A stretch of DNA of 64,000 bases from Arthrobacter sp. Leaf69 (GCF_001422645.1 NZ_LMLR01000010.1:186001-250000), one strand, 5' to 3'. Positions 1 through 7,887 are shown, counted from the stretch's first letter. Program-made: numbers and translations. Notes: a model not told the origin generated them from the sequence alone.

Positions 1-2
1 AC

Positions 3-569
3 CCCACGATCGGGCACTTCCTGGAGGACGGGTTCGTGGATCCGGCCATCCGGTCGCTGCTCGACGGCGTCAAGGTGGCGGGCCCGGCGGTCACGGTGCG
101 CATCGCGGACTGTGACGCGTACGCCATGAACCGGGCCCTGCTGGAGCTGTACCCGGGGGCGGTGCTGGTGGTGGACATGTCCGGTGACCACCGGCACGCC
201 CCCGTGGGCGCGGTCACCGCGGCAGCGGCCACAGCGCAAGGCGCCGCCGGCGTCGTCGTCGACGGCGTGGCCACCGACATCCTGGAACTTCGGGCCACCG
301 GCCTGCCGGTTTTCGCCCGCGGTACCTCGTGCCTGACCACCAAACGGGTCCGCAGCGGCGGCTCCGCCGTGAACGTGCCGGTGCAGTGCGGAGGCATCCG
401 CGTCCGGCCCGGCGACTGGGTGCTGGGGGACGACAACGGCGTGATCGTCCTGTCCCCGGAGGCGGCGGCCGAGGTCCTGGGGCGGGCCCTGGCTTCCGAC
501 GCCGCCGAACCGGCGCTGCTGGCACGGATCGCCGCCGGGGAACCCCTGGAATCGGTGCTCGCCACCTAA
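3..569 (+). CDS. RraA-like family protein, 5'-truncated by window edge
   Basis: The reading frame is already open at the left edge (first residues PTIGHFLEDGF) and ends at the TAA at 567-569, so only the C-terminal 188 or so residues are present. The RraA/dimethylmenaquinone-methyltransferase-like fold is recognised from the VLVVDMSGD strand, the GAAGVVVDGVATD segment where family members carry a metal-binding Asp, and the C-terminal VRPGDWVLGDDNGVIVLSP block. Members include 4-hydroxy-4-methyl-2-oxoglutarate aldolases and RNase E regulators; the usual Arg-Asp pair after the DG is Thr-Asp here, so the exact activity is open. The next gene starts 43 bases downstream on the same strand. Confidence 0.8.
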   Translation, partial: PTIGHFLEDGFVDPAIRSLLDGVKVAGPAVTVRIADCDAYAMNRALLELYPGAVLVVDMSGDHRHAPVGAVTAAAATAQGAAGVVVDGVATDILELRATGLPVFARGTSCLTTKRVRSGGSAVNVPVQCGGIRVRPGDWVLGDDNGVIVLSPEAAAEVLGRALASDAAEPALLARIAAGEPLESVLAT

Positions 570-600
570 CGACGGCGCAGGGTTCGGGTCAGGGATGGGG

Positions 601-606
601 TAGAAC
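601..606 (+). promoter_or_regulatory. candidate -10 element, leaderless start of the Nudix-like gene
   Basis: TAGAAC lies exactly six bases before the ATG at 613, and no Shine-Dalgarno sequence precedes that ATG. This spacing would place the transcription start on or next to the start codon. No convincing -35 is visible. Confidence 0.4.
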
Positions 607-612
607 TTAACC

Positions 613-1152
613 ATGAACGTTCGCACTCCTGACCCGAACCCCGGCTGGCTCTCCGACGATGACTTGTTCGAGGCCCGCGGCCGGTTGCCCATGGTCTACG
701 TCGAGGCCGTCCCGGTCCGGCTGGATCCGCTCGGGTTTGTGAACGAGGTCGGCACGCTCCTGCAGGCCGACGAGGACGGCAACATGATCCGCTCGCTGGT
801 TTCCGGCCGGGTGCTGTACCGGGAGACCATCCGCGCCGCCCTGTTGCGCCACATGGAGAAGGACCTGGGCCCGCTCGCGTTCCCGCAGCTGCCCATCAGC
901 CCGGTGCCGTTCACGGTGGCCGAGTACTTCCCGTCCCCGTCCCACACGGGCTTCACCGACGACCGCCAGCACGCGGTCGCGCTGGCGTACATCATCCCGG
1001 TCACCGGCGAATGCTCCCCGCGCCAGGACGCGCTGGAACTGACGTGGATGACGCCGCAGGAAGTTATGAGCTCGGACGTCCAGCTCGAATTCAGCGGTGG
1101 CCGCGGCGCCTTGATCCGGCAGGCCCTGGCCTTCGCCGGCGTCGGGAACTGA
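613..1152 (+). CDS. Nudix-fold protein of the DUF4916 type
   Basis: A 179-residue protein. The segment SGRVLYRETIRAALLRHMEK and the following DLGP align with the Nudix box pattern: G, five residues, E, seven residues, R. The REUxEExGU half is eroded to RHMEKDLGP, so two or more metal-binding glutamates are replaced. Flanking blocks (LPMVYVEAVPVR, FTDDRQHAVALAYIIPVTGEC, LELTWMTPQEV) resemble actinobacterial Nudix-fold proteins annotated DUF4916. Classical Nudix hydrolysis is therefore doubtful and the substrate is unknown. The ATG at 613 has no ribosome binding site but follows a -10-like hexamer by six bases, which suggests a leaderless transcript separate from the upstream RraA-like gene. 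Confidence 0.75.
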   Translation: MNVRTPDPNPGWLSDDDLFEARGRLPMVYVEAVPVRLDPLGFVNEVGTLLQADEDGNMIRSLVSGRVLYRETIRAALLRHMEKDLGPLAFPQLPISPVPFTVAEYFPSPSHTGFTDDRQHAVALAYIIPVTGECSPRQDALELTWMTPQEVMSSDVQLEFSGGRGALIRQALAFAGVGN

Positions 1153-1168
1153 CCGCAGCCGGCTGCGG
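1153..1168. terminator. 16-bp palindrome directly after the Nudix-like gene
   Basis: CCGCAGCCGGCTGCGG is a perfect palindrome beginning right after the stop codon. It could fold as a short GC hairpin and act as a transcript end, but there is no U-tract and no real loop, so the role is uncertain. Confidence 0.3.
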
Positions 1169-1205
1169 CAACTGCCCCTCCGCTGGCAGCCCGCGGGTGC
1201 CTTTG

Positions 1206-1211
1206 TAGACT
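1206..1211 (+). promoter_or_regulatory. candidate -10 element for the 355-residue unknown gene
   Basis: TAGACT lies about 35 bases before the ATG at 1247. Here an AAGGA Shine-Dalgarno sequence does precede the start, so the transcript would have a short leader. Confidence 0.3.
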
Positions 1212-1246
1212 GTTGGGCGGACCGCAAAAGAATTTAAGGACTCCAG

Positions 1247-2314
1247 ATGACCCACCCCCCGGCCGCCCCGAACTACATCGAACAGCAGGCTGGATCTCTG
1301 CAGAGCGGCGATCATCTGCTCCTGCCCGACGGCAACCGCTCCGCCGAAATTCAGCGCGTGGACGTCGAAACCGACGATTTCGGTACCCCCGCCATGGTCC
1401 TGGCGACCCTCACCGGCGGCGGCGGTCTCAGGATTGCGGCAGCGTCCACCGTCCTGATTCTGGAGGCGGCTGCCGAGGTCGTGGAAACCCCGTCCGACGA
1501 CGATGGCTCGCCGTTGCAGCTCGTCGAACCGGCCCCGGAGGATGACAGCGTCGACGTCGATAGCGTCCACGCCGTCGCCGGCGCTCAGGACAAGAGTGGC
1601 GCTCAGGACAAGGGCGGGGAGAACGACGGCGACGCTGCCGCCGTCGTCGTTCCTCCCCTGCCGCCCGCTCCGCCCGTGGTGAGCGGCCCCAGCGACGAGG
1701 ACCTGGCCCTGATCCCTGCCCCGGCGGGCACACCCGAGGCCGTGGTGGAGGCGGCGGCCGGGGCGCACCCGAAGTCGGTGGGGGTGCTGCTGCTCAGCGA
1801 GCGCCTGGCGAAGGGCATCAACACGAAGTCCGGCAGCTGCCTCAAGGACCTCAGCGACCTCGCGCAGGAGCTGTTCATCATCCTCAAGGACCCCGAAAAC
1901 GCCCTCGCCGTCGCCGATCTGCTCAATGTGCTGCCCTTCGACGGCAACCGCGGCCGCTGGTCGTCGGTGGAGGCCTCCCTGGCACTGTCCAGCTACATCT
2001 GCCGCCAGCTTGGCCAGGAAGAACGCGCCGCCGTCTACGAGAAGTTCCTCCGCGCCCCGGAAGCCATGGAGACGGACCCGTTCAAAGCCCGGATTAACGC
2101 CAAGGTCCGCCAGCGCTCTCTCAACGAACCGAACCTGTACGACAAGGAAATCTTCCGCTCGATGGACAACTCGAATCCGGATGCGGAACGAGAGTGGCGG
2201 CTCCTGCGGCTCGAGGCACTCCTGTTCCTGCGCGCCCACGGCGGATCGGAGACCATCGGCGCCCCGGAGCTGGACCGCCGGATCGGCAACGAACTCGAGT
2301 CTGTCCGCTCCTAA
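1247..2314 (+). CDS. unknown protein with acidic Ala/Pro-rich linker
   Basis: A 355-residue protein of no function I recognise. Residues 1-75 look like a compact beta-rich domain (NYIEQQAGSLQSGDHLLLPDG), residues about 80-165 are a low-complexity Asp/Ala/Pro-rich linker (including VVVPPLPPAPPVV), and residues about 175-350 are helical and charged (LLLSERLAKGINTKSGSC, LAQELFIILKDPENAL), which could be a helical repeat or scaffold. There is no signal peptide or membrane segment, so it is probably cytosolic. AAGGA 6-10 bases before the ATG supports the start. I recall similar Micrococcaceae proteins being called DUF6707 but cannot verify that. Confidence 0.7.
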   Translation: MTHPPAAPNYIEQQAGSLQSGDHLLLPDGNRSAEIQRVDVETDDFGTPAMVLATLTGGGGLRIAAASTVLILEAAAEVVETPSDDDGSPLQLVEPAPEDDSVDVDSVHAVAGAQDKSGAQDKGGENDGDAAAVVVPPLPPAPPVVSGPSDEDLALIPAPAGTPEAVVEAAAGAHPKSVGVLLLSERLAKGINTKSGSCLKDLSDLAQELFIILKDPENALAVADLLNVLPFDGNRGRWSSVEASLALSSYICRQLGQEERAAVYEKFLRAPEAMETDPFKARINAKVRQRSLNEPNLYDKEIFRSMDNSNPDAEREWRLLRLEALLFLRAHGGSETIGAPELDRRIGNELESVRS

Positions 2315-2350
2315 GGCGTTTGGCCCCTACCCCCTCACGGGCGGCCGTTG

Positions 2351-2356
2351 TAGATT
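2351..2356 (+). promoter_or_regulatory. candidate -10 element, leaderless start of the SRPBCC gene
   Basis: TAGATT is followed by six bases and then the ATG at 2363, with no Shine-Dalgarno sequence. The arrangement predicts a transcript starting at or beside the A of the ATG. Confidence 0.45.
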
Positions 2357-2362
2357 CACCCC

Positions 2363-3088
2363 ATGACGAACAATCTGAGCGTTGTGATCAACTCCGACGC
2401 GCAGCAGGTTTGGACAATGCTGCGCGAACCCGCCAAGGTAGCCCAGTGGCACGGCTGGGAGGCCGACGACCAGGCGGCCGAGATCAATGAAATCTACTTC
2501 AGCCCCAATGTCATCGAGGGCGCCGACCACACCTCCCTGGTGGTCGACGGCGGGGACGTGTTCACCCTGAAACCGGTTCCGACCGGCACGGAAGTCAGCG
2601 TCACGCGGGCCGCCGTGGACCACAATTCAGAGTGGGCCGCCTGGGACGAGGACATCACCCAGGGCTGGCTGACGTTCATCCAGCAGCTCCGTTTTGCCCT
2701 CGAACGGCATCCGCACGGCAAACGCCGGACCTTCTTCTTCTCGGTCCCCGGGAATGAGGGGTCCGCCATCGAAAAGCTGGGACTGTCGGATGTTCCCAAG
2801 CCCGGCGAACCGTATTCGCTCACCCTGGCGACGGGCGAGGAAGTCTCCGGCAGGGTCTGGTTCCGCAGCAACCACCAGGTGGGGCTCACGGTCCACCACT
2901 ACGCCGAGCACGGCGAGGGCCTGGTGATCGTGGCGGACCAGCCGGCCATCAAGGACATCCGGCCCGAGGGCGGGTCCTTGGTCATCGTCTCCACCTATGA
3001 CCTCGGGGCGCACCAGCTGGAGTCCGTCCGCAGCTACTGGGACAAGTGGCGGGCTGAGAACTACCCCACATCCGAACCGCTGCACTAA
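2363..3088 (+). CDS. SRPBCC (START/Bet v1-like) domain protein
   Basis: A 241-residue soluble protein. The N-terminal half has the SRPBCC opening: a short strand, then an Ala/Gln-rich helix (SVVINSDAQQVWTMLREPAK), then a W-rich strand, and closes with a long amphipathic helix around residue 100 (EDITQGWLTFIQQLRFALE). The C-terminal 110 residues form a second beta-rich half (GRVWFRSNHQVGLTVHHYAE, EGLVIVADQPAIKD), so this may be two related modules. Family members bind hydrophobic ligands; no ligand can be inferred. The gene stands alone between the unknown protein and tgt and has a predicted leaderless start. Confidence 0.7.
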   Translation: MTNNLSVVINSDAQQVWTMLREPAKVAQWHGWEADDQAAEINEIYFSPNVIEGADHTSLVVDGGDVFTLKPVPTGTEVSVTRAAVDHNSEWAAWDEDITQGWLTFIQQLRFALERHPHGKRRTFFFSVPGNEGSAIEKLGLSDVPKPGEPYSLTLATGEEVSGRVWFRSNHQVGLTVHHYAEHGEGLVIVADQPAIKDIRPEGGSLVIVSTYDLGAHQLESVRSYWDKWRAENYPTSEPLH

Positions 3089-3109
3089 GGGTTGGCTGCT
3101 GTTAGCTGG

Positions 3110-3115
3110 CACACT
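3110..3115 (+). promoter_or_regulatory. candidate -10 element, leaderless start of tgt
   Basis: CACACT sits six bases before the GTG at 3122 and no Shine-Dalgarno sequence is present. The hexamer is weak on its own; the spacing matches several other genes in the window. Confidence 0.3.
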
Positions 3116-3121
3116 TGAACG

Positions 3122-4420
3122 GTGCCAGCCAATCCTGAATCACCCGTGTCGCCGCTCCTGCCGGCCCAGCAGTCCGAGTTTTCCTTCCGCGTGGGCAAAC
3201 GCCTGAGCGAAAGTTGCTCACCGTCGGAGGCGCAAATTTCGGCCAACGGCGGGGAATTCCTCGGCCGCACCGGCACCATCACCACCCCTCACGGCGAGAT
3301 CCAGACCCCGGCGTTCATCGCCGTCGGCACCAAGGCAACCGTCAAGTCGGTGCTCCCGGAGTCCGTCGCCGAGCTGGGCGCCCAGGCCGTGCTGGCCAAC
3401 GCCTACCACCTGTACCTGCAGCCCGGCGCCGACATCCTGGATGAGGCCGGCGGGCTGGGCGCGTTCATGAACTGGCGCGGGCCCACGTTCACCGACTCCG
3501 GCGGGTTCCAGGTGATGAGCCTCGGCTCGGGGTTCAAGAAGGTCATCGACATGAAGTCGGTGGACAATTCAGGGCCCGATGACGCCGTCGCCCCCGGCAA
3601 GGAGCGGCTGGCCCATGTGGATGAGGAAGGCGTGTGGTTCAAGAGCCACCTCAACGGCGACCGGCACCGCTTCAGCCCCGAAATCTCCATGAACGTCCAG
3701 CACCAGATCGGCGCGGACATCATGTTCGCCTTCGATGAGCTCACCACGCTGCAAAATTCCCGCGGCTACCAGGAGGAGTCCCTGGAGCGGACCCGCCGCT
3801 GGGCCGAGCGCTGCATCACCGAACATTTCCGGCTCACTGCCGAGCGGACGGGCAAGCCCTACCAGGCCCTGTTCGGGGTCATCCAGGGCGCGCAGTACGA
3901 GGACCTGCGCCGGAAGGCCTGCCGGGACCTGGGCGCGATGAACTTTGACGGCTTCGGCATCGGCGGCGCCCTGGAGAAGGAGAACCTGGGCACGATCGTG
4001 CGCTGGTGCAACGAGGAACTGCCGGAGAACAAACCCCGGCACCTGCTCGGCATCTCCGAACCGGACGATATTTTCACCGCGATCGAGAACGGCGCGGACA
4101 CCTTCGACTGTGTCTCCCCCACCCGGGTGGCCCGGAACTCGGCGTTCTACCACCCCACCGGCCGGTACAACCTCTCCGGTGCCATGTACAAGCGGGACTT
4201 CGGCCCGTTGCAGGAAGGCTGCGACTGCTACGCCTGCCTCAACTATTCGCGGGCCTACATCCACCACCTGTTCAAGGCCAAGGAAATGGTCTCCGCCACG
4301 CTGATCTCGATCCACAACGAGCGCTTTGTGGTGAAAATGGTCGACGACGCCCGTCTCGCCATCGAGGCCGGCAACTTCTTCGAGTTCAAGGCCGAGACCC
4401 TGCGGAACTACTACTCCTAG
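3122..4420 (+). CDS. tgt: tRNA-guanine transglycosylase
   Basis: Exchanges guanine-34 of GUN-anticodon tRNAs for a queuosine precursor, normally preQ1 in bacteria. The 432-residue product carries the catalytic TDSGGFQVMSL block, the nucleophile block DTFDCVSPTR and the zinc site CDCYAC followed by HH about twelve residues later. The substrate loop reads IGGALEKE where classical bacterial enzymes have GGLAVGE or GGLSVGE, and there is an insertion after SGGFQVMSLGSGFKK. The first 40 or so residues precede the conserved core, so a later start is possible, but the GTG at 3122 fits a leaderless start. A queuosine-precursor transporter gene lies 0.85 kb downstream on the other strand, which suggests salvage rather than synthesis of the base. 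Confidence 0.93.
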   Translation: MPANPESPVSPLLPAQQSEFSFRVGKRLSESCSPSEAQISANGGEFLGRTGTITTPHGEIQTPAFIAVGTKATVKSVLPESVAELGAQAVLANAYHLYLQPGADILDEAGGLGAFMNWRGPTFTDSGGFQVMSLGSGFKKVIDMKSVDNSGPDDAVAPGKERLAHVDEEGVWFKSHLNGDRHRFSPEISMNVQHQIGADIMFAFDELTTLQNSRGYQEESLERTRRWAERCITEHFRLTAERTGKPYQALFGVIQGAQYEDLRRKACRDLGAMNFDGFGIGGALEKENLGTIVRWCNEELPENKPRHLLGISEPDDIFTAIENGADTFDCVSPTRVARNSAFYHPTGRYNLSGAMYKRDFGPLQEGCDCYACLNYSRAYIHHLFKAKEMVSATLISIHNERFVVKMVDDARLAIEAGNFFEFKAETLRNYYS

Positions 4421-4433
4421 GCTCCGGGTCGCC

Positions 4434-4450
4434 GCCGATTCGACGGTTCC
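4434..4450 (+). repeat. 17-bp direct repeat, left copy, flanking the pseudogene
   Basis: GCCGATTCGACGGTTCC occurs here, and GCCGTTTCGACGGTTCC at 5179-5195 (16 of 17 identical). The two copies bracket the DUF559-type pseudogene. The core TTCGACGGTTC also recurs inverted at 5233-5243. Confidence 0.6.
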
Positions 4451-5178
4451 CTGCGCCCACGACGTCGGGAAACGTCGAGCAGGCGGGCACCCGTCGGAGC
4501 TCGTCCGCTTGCGCCGCGGCACTTACGCCCGCGCAGAATGGTGGCGGGGGCTGAACTCCACCGTCCGACGGCGGCAACTGGTCTTCGCCCATGCGCTCGG
4601 GACGCTAAGGACGTCGCCGGGGCGCTTTGTCTACAGCCACGTCTCGGGCGCCAGCCTGCATGACCTCCAGCTGTGGAAAGTCGATGACCGCGTGCACCTG
4701 ACCCAGGAAACATCCCCCTCCGGGATCTCGCCGCCCGGATGGGCGCTGACCTTGGCCTCGTCCGGGCCCGGTGCGCCGATCTCGCAGGCCGCAATGGAGT
4801 GGTCGCCTTGCGGCGGGCCCTCGAACTGGCTGACCCCCGCTCCGAGTCTGCTGGCGAAAGCCTGACAAGGGAACTGCTGCACAGGCTCAGGATGACGCCT
4901 CCCGAGGTGCAGTACGTGGTCCGGACTCCGCTCGGGGAGCATCGGCTGGACTTTGCCTGGCCGGAGCGAAAAGTTGCCCTTGAATTCGACGGGAACACCA
5001 AGTACTTCGACTACCGTCCCACCGGCGACGTACTGTTCGCCGAGCGGCGCCGCGAGAAAGCCCTGATGGAACAGGGCTGGACTTTCATCCGGATCGAGTG
5101 GAGGGACTTGTTCAACGAAGTGGAGTTCAAGTACCGGGTGTTACGGGCGTTGAGCCGCGGCACGGCCGCCGACAGCCC

Positions 5179-5195
5179 GCCGTTTCGACGGTTCC
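5179..5195 (+). repeat. 17-bp direct repeat, right copy, flanking the pseudogene
   Basis: Right-hand partner of the copy at 4434-4450, differing at one base. This copy is also the left arm of the inverted repeat that ends at 5247. Confidence 0.6.
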
Positions 5196-5247
5196 GCAGC
5201 GGCTAGACGGTTCGCGGCGTCGTGTGGGCACCGAACCGTCGAAACGG
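5180..5247. terminator. inverted repeat between convergent genes
   Basis: CCGTTTCGACGGTTC (5180-5194) and GAACCGTCGAAACGG (5233-5247) form a perfect 15-bp stem with a 38-base loop. It lies between the pseudogene and the convergent transporter gene, so it may end transcripts from both sides; the long loop and missing U-tract make this tentative. Confidence 0.4.
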
Positions 5248-5265
5248 TGGAGGAACGAGGAACCC

Positions 5266-5961
5266 TTACGCCCCGTAGCTCGGTTCGCGCTTCTTGATCC
5301 AGCCGATCGCGCCCGCCGTGACCGGGACGAAGAGGAACTCCACAAGGGTCTTGTAGAGGAAGCCCACGGCGACGTAGTTCACGAAAGTGCCGACGTCGGT
5401 AATCCCGATAACGGAAGCCGCGATGCTGCAGAAAATCAGGGTGTCCACGAACTCCCCGGCCACCGAGGAGCCCATGATGCGCGCCCACAGGGACTTCTCC
5501 CCCGTGCGCGCTTTCATCTTCACGAGGATCCAGGCGTTGATGGTCTGTCCGGCCAGGAACGCCAGCAGCGAGGCGAGCACGATCTGCGGGACCGGGCCCA
5601 AGGCGCCTTCCAGCGCGGCCTGCTTGGCGGCGCCGAAATCGTCGTCGAAGCCCGGCAGCGCGATGATGACCCAGTAGCAGAGCGACGCGAAGACGGAGAG
5701 CGCGAAGGTGGTGAAAATGGCCTTGCGCGCCACCTTGAAGCCATAGACCTCGCTGATGACGTCGCCCAGGATGTAGGCCAGCGGGAAGAGGAAGAAGCCG
5801 CCGTCGGTGATGATCGGGCCGATCGCGACGCCCTTCGATGCCCCGATGTTGGACAGGATCAGCACCACGGCCATAACGGCGAGCATGATGCCGAAGTACG
5901 GGGAGCCGATGGAAGCGAACTTCGGCGGGGCTGCTGCCGGGATGGTCTTGGCGGAAGTCAT
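5266..5961 (-). CDS. yhhQ: queuosine precursor transporter (YhhQ/VUT family)
   Basis: A 231-residue integral membrane protein with about six hydrophobic helices (FGIMLAVMAVVLILSNIGAS, FLFPLAYILGDVISEVYG, AIFTTFALSVFASLCYWVII and further segments). The N-terminal SNIGASK block, the LGDVISEVYGFKVAR signature and the GSSVAGEFVDTLIFCSIA segment are typical of the vitamin-uptake-like YhhQ family, whose Escherichia coli member takes up preQ0 and preQ1. Its position close to tgt supports the assignment. I looked for a preQ1 riboswitch in its upstream region (5962-6190, read on the minus strand) and found none. It is convergent with the DUF559-type pseudogene. Confidence 0.88.
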   Translation of the reverse strand: MTSAKTIPAAAPPKFASIGSPYFGIMLAVMAVVLILSNIGASKGVAIGPIITDGGFFLFPLAYILGDVISEVYGFKVARKAIFTTFALSVFASLCYWVIIALPGFDDDFGAAKQAALEGALGPVPQIVLASLLAFLAGQTINAWILVKMKARTGEKSLWARIMGSSVAGEFVDTLIFCSIAASVIGITDVGTFVNYVAVGFLYKTLVEFLFVPVTAGAIGWIKKREPSYGA

Positions 5962-6182
5962 GGGTGTTCCATTCGTAGTGGTTCGCTCGGCGCCCGGATC
6001 CTCATGGAGGACAACACGGCGGCCGGCTGTATTAGCACTGGATGGCTCCTGGCGGGCTGGCCGCGGGAACCGCCTTCCATTCTCTCACCCCGCGCCAGCA
6101 TACGAACCGGCCGCCGCAAGAACCGGAACCTGTGCTGGGCCCGCTGTGAATACTTGCACTGTGAACGCTCCGGACGTGGTGG

Positions 6183-6188
6183 CAGGAT
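6183..6188 (+). promoter_or_regulatory. candidate -10 element, leaderless start of the ABC ATPase gene
   Basis: CAGGAT is followed by six bases and the ATG at 6195, with no Shine-Dalgarno sequence. The same hexamer and spacing recur before the kinase gene at 9533. Confidence 0.35.
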
Positions 6189-6194
6189 GGGGCC

Positions 6195-7043
6195 ATGGAG
6201 GAGACCCATCCTGCCACCGCAGTTTCCACGCGCGCCCTCGTCAAGCGGTACCGCGACGTCACCGCCGTCGACTCGCTCAACCTCGATGTCCGCCGCGGCG
6301 AAATTTACGGATTCCTTGGCAGGAACGGGGCGGGAAAGACAACCACTATCCGCATGCTGCTCGGCCTGATCCGACCGAGCGGCGGGGAAGTAACCGTACT
6401 CGGCCGGCGCATCATCCCAGGGGAGACGAGCGTGTTCTCGCGCGTCGGATTCCTTGTCGAGACGGCCACCGCCTACCCCAATCTCACCGTGCGCGAAAAC
6501 CTCGACATTCAGCGCCGCCTCACCGGCTCACCGCCGGGGTCGGTCGAGGACTCAATCACGCTGCTCCGCCTCGGCCCGTGCGCCGGGCGGCGCGCCGGGC
6601 AGCTCTCGCTCGGCAACAAGCAACGCCTCTCGCTCGCCCGCGCGCTGCTGCACTCCCCCGAACTGCTGGTGCTCGACGAGCCCGCCAACGGCCTCGACCC
6701 GGCCGGCATCGTCGAGATCCGCGAACTCCTCCGCTCACTCGCCGACAAACGCGGCGTCACCGTCTTTATGTCGAGCCACATCCTTGCCGAGGTCGCCCAT
6801 CTTGCCGACCGTATCGGCATCATCCACAACGGGCGTCTCATCGAGGAGTCGTCGCGCGACGACCTCGCCGCGAAGGCACGCTCCTTCGCGGCCGACGCCT
6901 ACACCCCGGAGGAACGCGAGCAGGCGCTGCTGACGCTGGACCTTGAGCGTTACTTCCTCGCGCGCACTGGCGATGCAGCCACGGGCGAGGCAGCCGCGGG
7001 CGCTGCAGCCACGGGCACTGCAGCCAAGGGTTCCGTGGCCTGA
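6195..7043 (+). CDS. ABC transporter ATP-binding protein (BcrA/LanF-like)
   Basis: A 282-residue ATPase with Walker A GRNGAGKTT, Walker B LLVLDEPANGLDP and H-loop SSHIL. The signature is LSLGNKQRLSLARAL, in which the classical LSGGQ is LSLGN, as often seen in exporters of the bacitracin/lantibiotic-immunity class. The last 25 residues are an Ala/Thr/Gly-rich tail (DAATGEAAAGAAATGTAAKG) encoded by short imperfect DNA repeats, probably a flexible extension. The permease gene overlaps it by one base (TGATG), so the pair forms an operon. The exported substrate cannot be inferred. Confidence 0.9.
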   Translation: MEETHPATAVSTRALVKRYRDVTAVDSLNLDVRRGEIYGFLGRNGAGKTTTIRMLLGLIRPSGGEVTVLGRRIIPGETSVFSRVGFLVETATAYPNLTVRENLDIQRRLTGSPPGSVEDSITLLRLGPCAGRRAGQLSLGNKQRLSLARALLHSPELLVLDEPANGLDPAGIVEIRELLRSLADKRGVTVFMSSHILAEVAHLADRIGIIHNGRLIEESSRDDLAAKARSFAADAYTPEEREQALLTLDLERYFLARTGDAATGEAAAGAAATGTAAKGSVA

Positions 7044-7825
7044 TGTTCGGTCAGGTTCTCGCCACCGAGTTCACGAAGCTCCACCGCGCCAAGGCGACCT
7101 GGGCCACCCTGGCGGTGCTCGCGATGATGCCGCTCGGCATAGCGCTGTTCATGTGGATCGTGCGCGAGCCAGGGCGGGCGGCCCAGCTGGGGCTTGTGGG
7201 CACCAAAGCGAGCCTCGCTGGCCTCGAGGCGACGTGGCCCGAATACTTCTACATGCTCACCCTGGTCTTTGGCATTGGTGGGATGCTCCTGCTGGCGTTC
7301 ATCGTCGCCAACTTGTTCGGCCGCGAGTACGGCGATGCCACCGCCAAGAACATGCTCGCGCTGCCCGTGGCCCGTCACTGGTTCGCCGTCGCCAAGCTGG
7401 CGGTCGCGGCTGTGTGGTGGATGGCACTCATCGTCCTCGTCCTCCTCGAGGCGATGGCGATCGGATTTGCGATGGGGCTGCCGGGGTTCTCTGCGGAGCT
7501 GGCCGCTACCGGCCTGACCAACGTCCTGCTCGCTGCGTCGATATCCTTCCTGCTCGCTCCCGTGGTTGCCTGGATTGCCGTGTTGAGCCGCGGTGAGGTG
7601 GCCCCCATCGCCTTCTCCCTCGTGATGCTCGCTTTGGGGAACCTGTTCGGCAGAACCGGCTGGGCGGAGTGGTTCCCCTACTCGATCGTCCCGCTGCTGA
7701 TCGGAATGGTGGCGGACCCGGTCGACACGCTCACGGCCGGCAGCTACGTGGTGCTGGCGGGGACGTTCACGGCAGGCACCATCGCGACGATCCTGCAGCT
7801 GCGGTTCGCAGACAACGCCCAGTAG
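7043..7825 (+). CDS. ABC-2 type transporter permease
   Basis: A 260-residue membrane protein with about six hydrophobic helices: one near the N-terminus (ATLAVLAMMPLGIALFMWIV), one around residue 75, two in the middle, and two near the C-terminus. The N-terminal FGQVLATEFTKLHRAKATW is the amphipathic elbow typical of permeases that pair with BcrA-like ATPases. Its ATG overlaps the ATPase stop codon, so translation is coupled. The probable role is multidrug or antimicrobial-peptide export or immunity, by family only. Confidence 0.88.
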   Translation: MFGQVLATEFTKLHRAKATWATLAVLAMMPLGIALFMWIVREPGRAAQLGLVGTKASLAGLEATWPEYFYMLTLVFGIGGMLLLAFIVANLFGREYGDATAKNMLALPVARHWFAVAKLAVAAVWWMALIVLVLLEAMAIGFAMGLPGFSAELAATGLTNVLLAASISFLLAPVVAWIAVLSRGEVAPIAFSLVMLALGNLFGRTGWAEWFPYSIVPLLIGMVADPVDTLTAGSYVVLAGTFTAGTIATILQLRFADNAQ

Positions 7826-7887
7826 GCGCGGGCCGAACGGCCCCAGCCCAAGCGGCACCGCCCGCGTCGGCAGCACCCGTCTTAACG

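Larger units (their letters stand above)
4422..5206 (+). pseudogene. decayed AbiEi/DUF559-type protein gene
   Basis: Two reading frames give parts of one protein. From about 4422 to 4720, one frame reads LVRLRRGTYARAEWW, then RRRQLVFAHALGTL and FVYSHVSGASLHDLQLW: the start of a winged-helix AbiEi-like domain as found before DUF559 domains in actinobacteria. From 4739 a different frame reads LGLVRARCADLAGRNGVVAL, then LDFAWPERKVALEFDGNTKY and GWTFIRIEWRDLF: the DUF559, Vsr-like nuclease-fold domain. The join lacks the middle segment usually found between the domains, and the first frame has no start codon before the conserved part. I read this as an internal deletion plus frameshift and loss of the 5' end. 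The C-terminal part alone (4739-5206) is open and could still be translated. Confidence 0.65.

Noticed and set aside
1091..2239. 382-codon minus-strand frame opposite the unknown protein at 1247
   Set aside because: The plus-strand frame has a good ribosome binding site and alternating folded and linker regions. The minus frame has shadow-type Gly/Val/Arg composition and also overlaps the Nudix-like gene.
5962..6190. preQ1 riboswitch before the queuosine-precursor transporter
   Set aside because: I found no preQ1-I pseudoknot pattern (stem, CUA loop and A-rich tail) or other preQ1 class signature on the minus strand.
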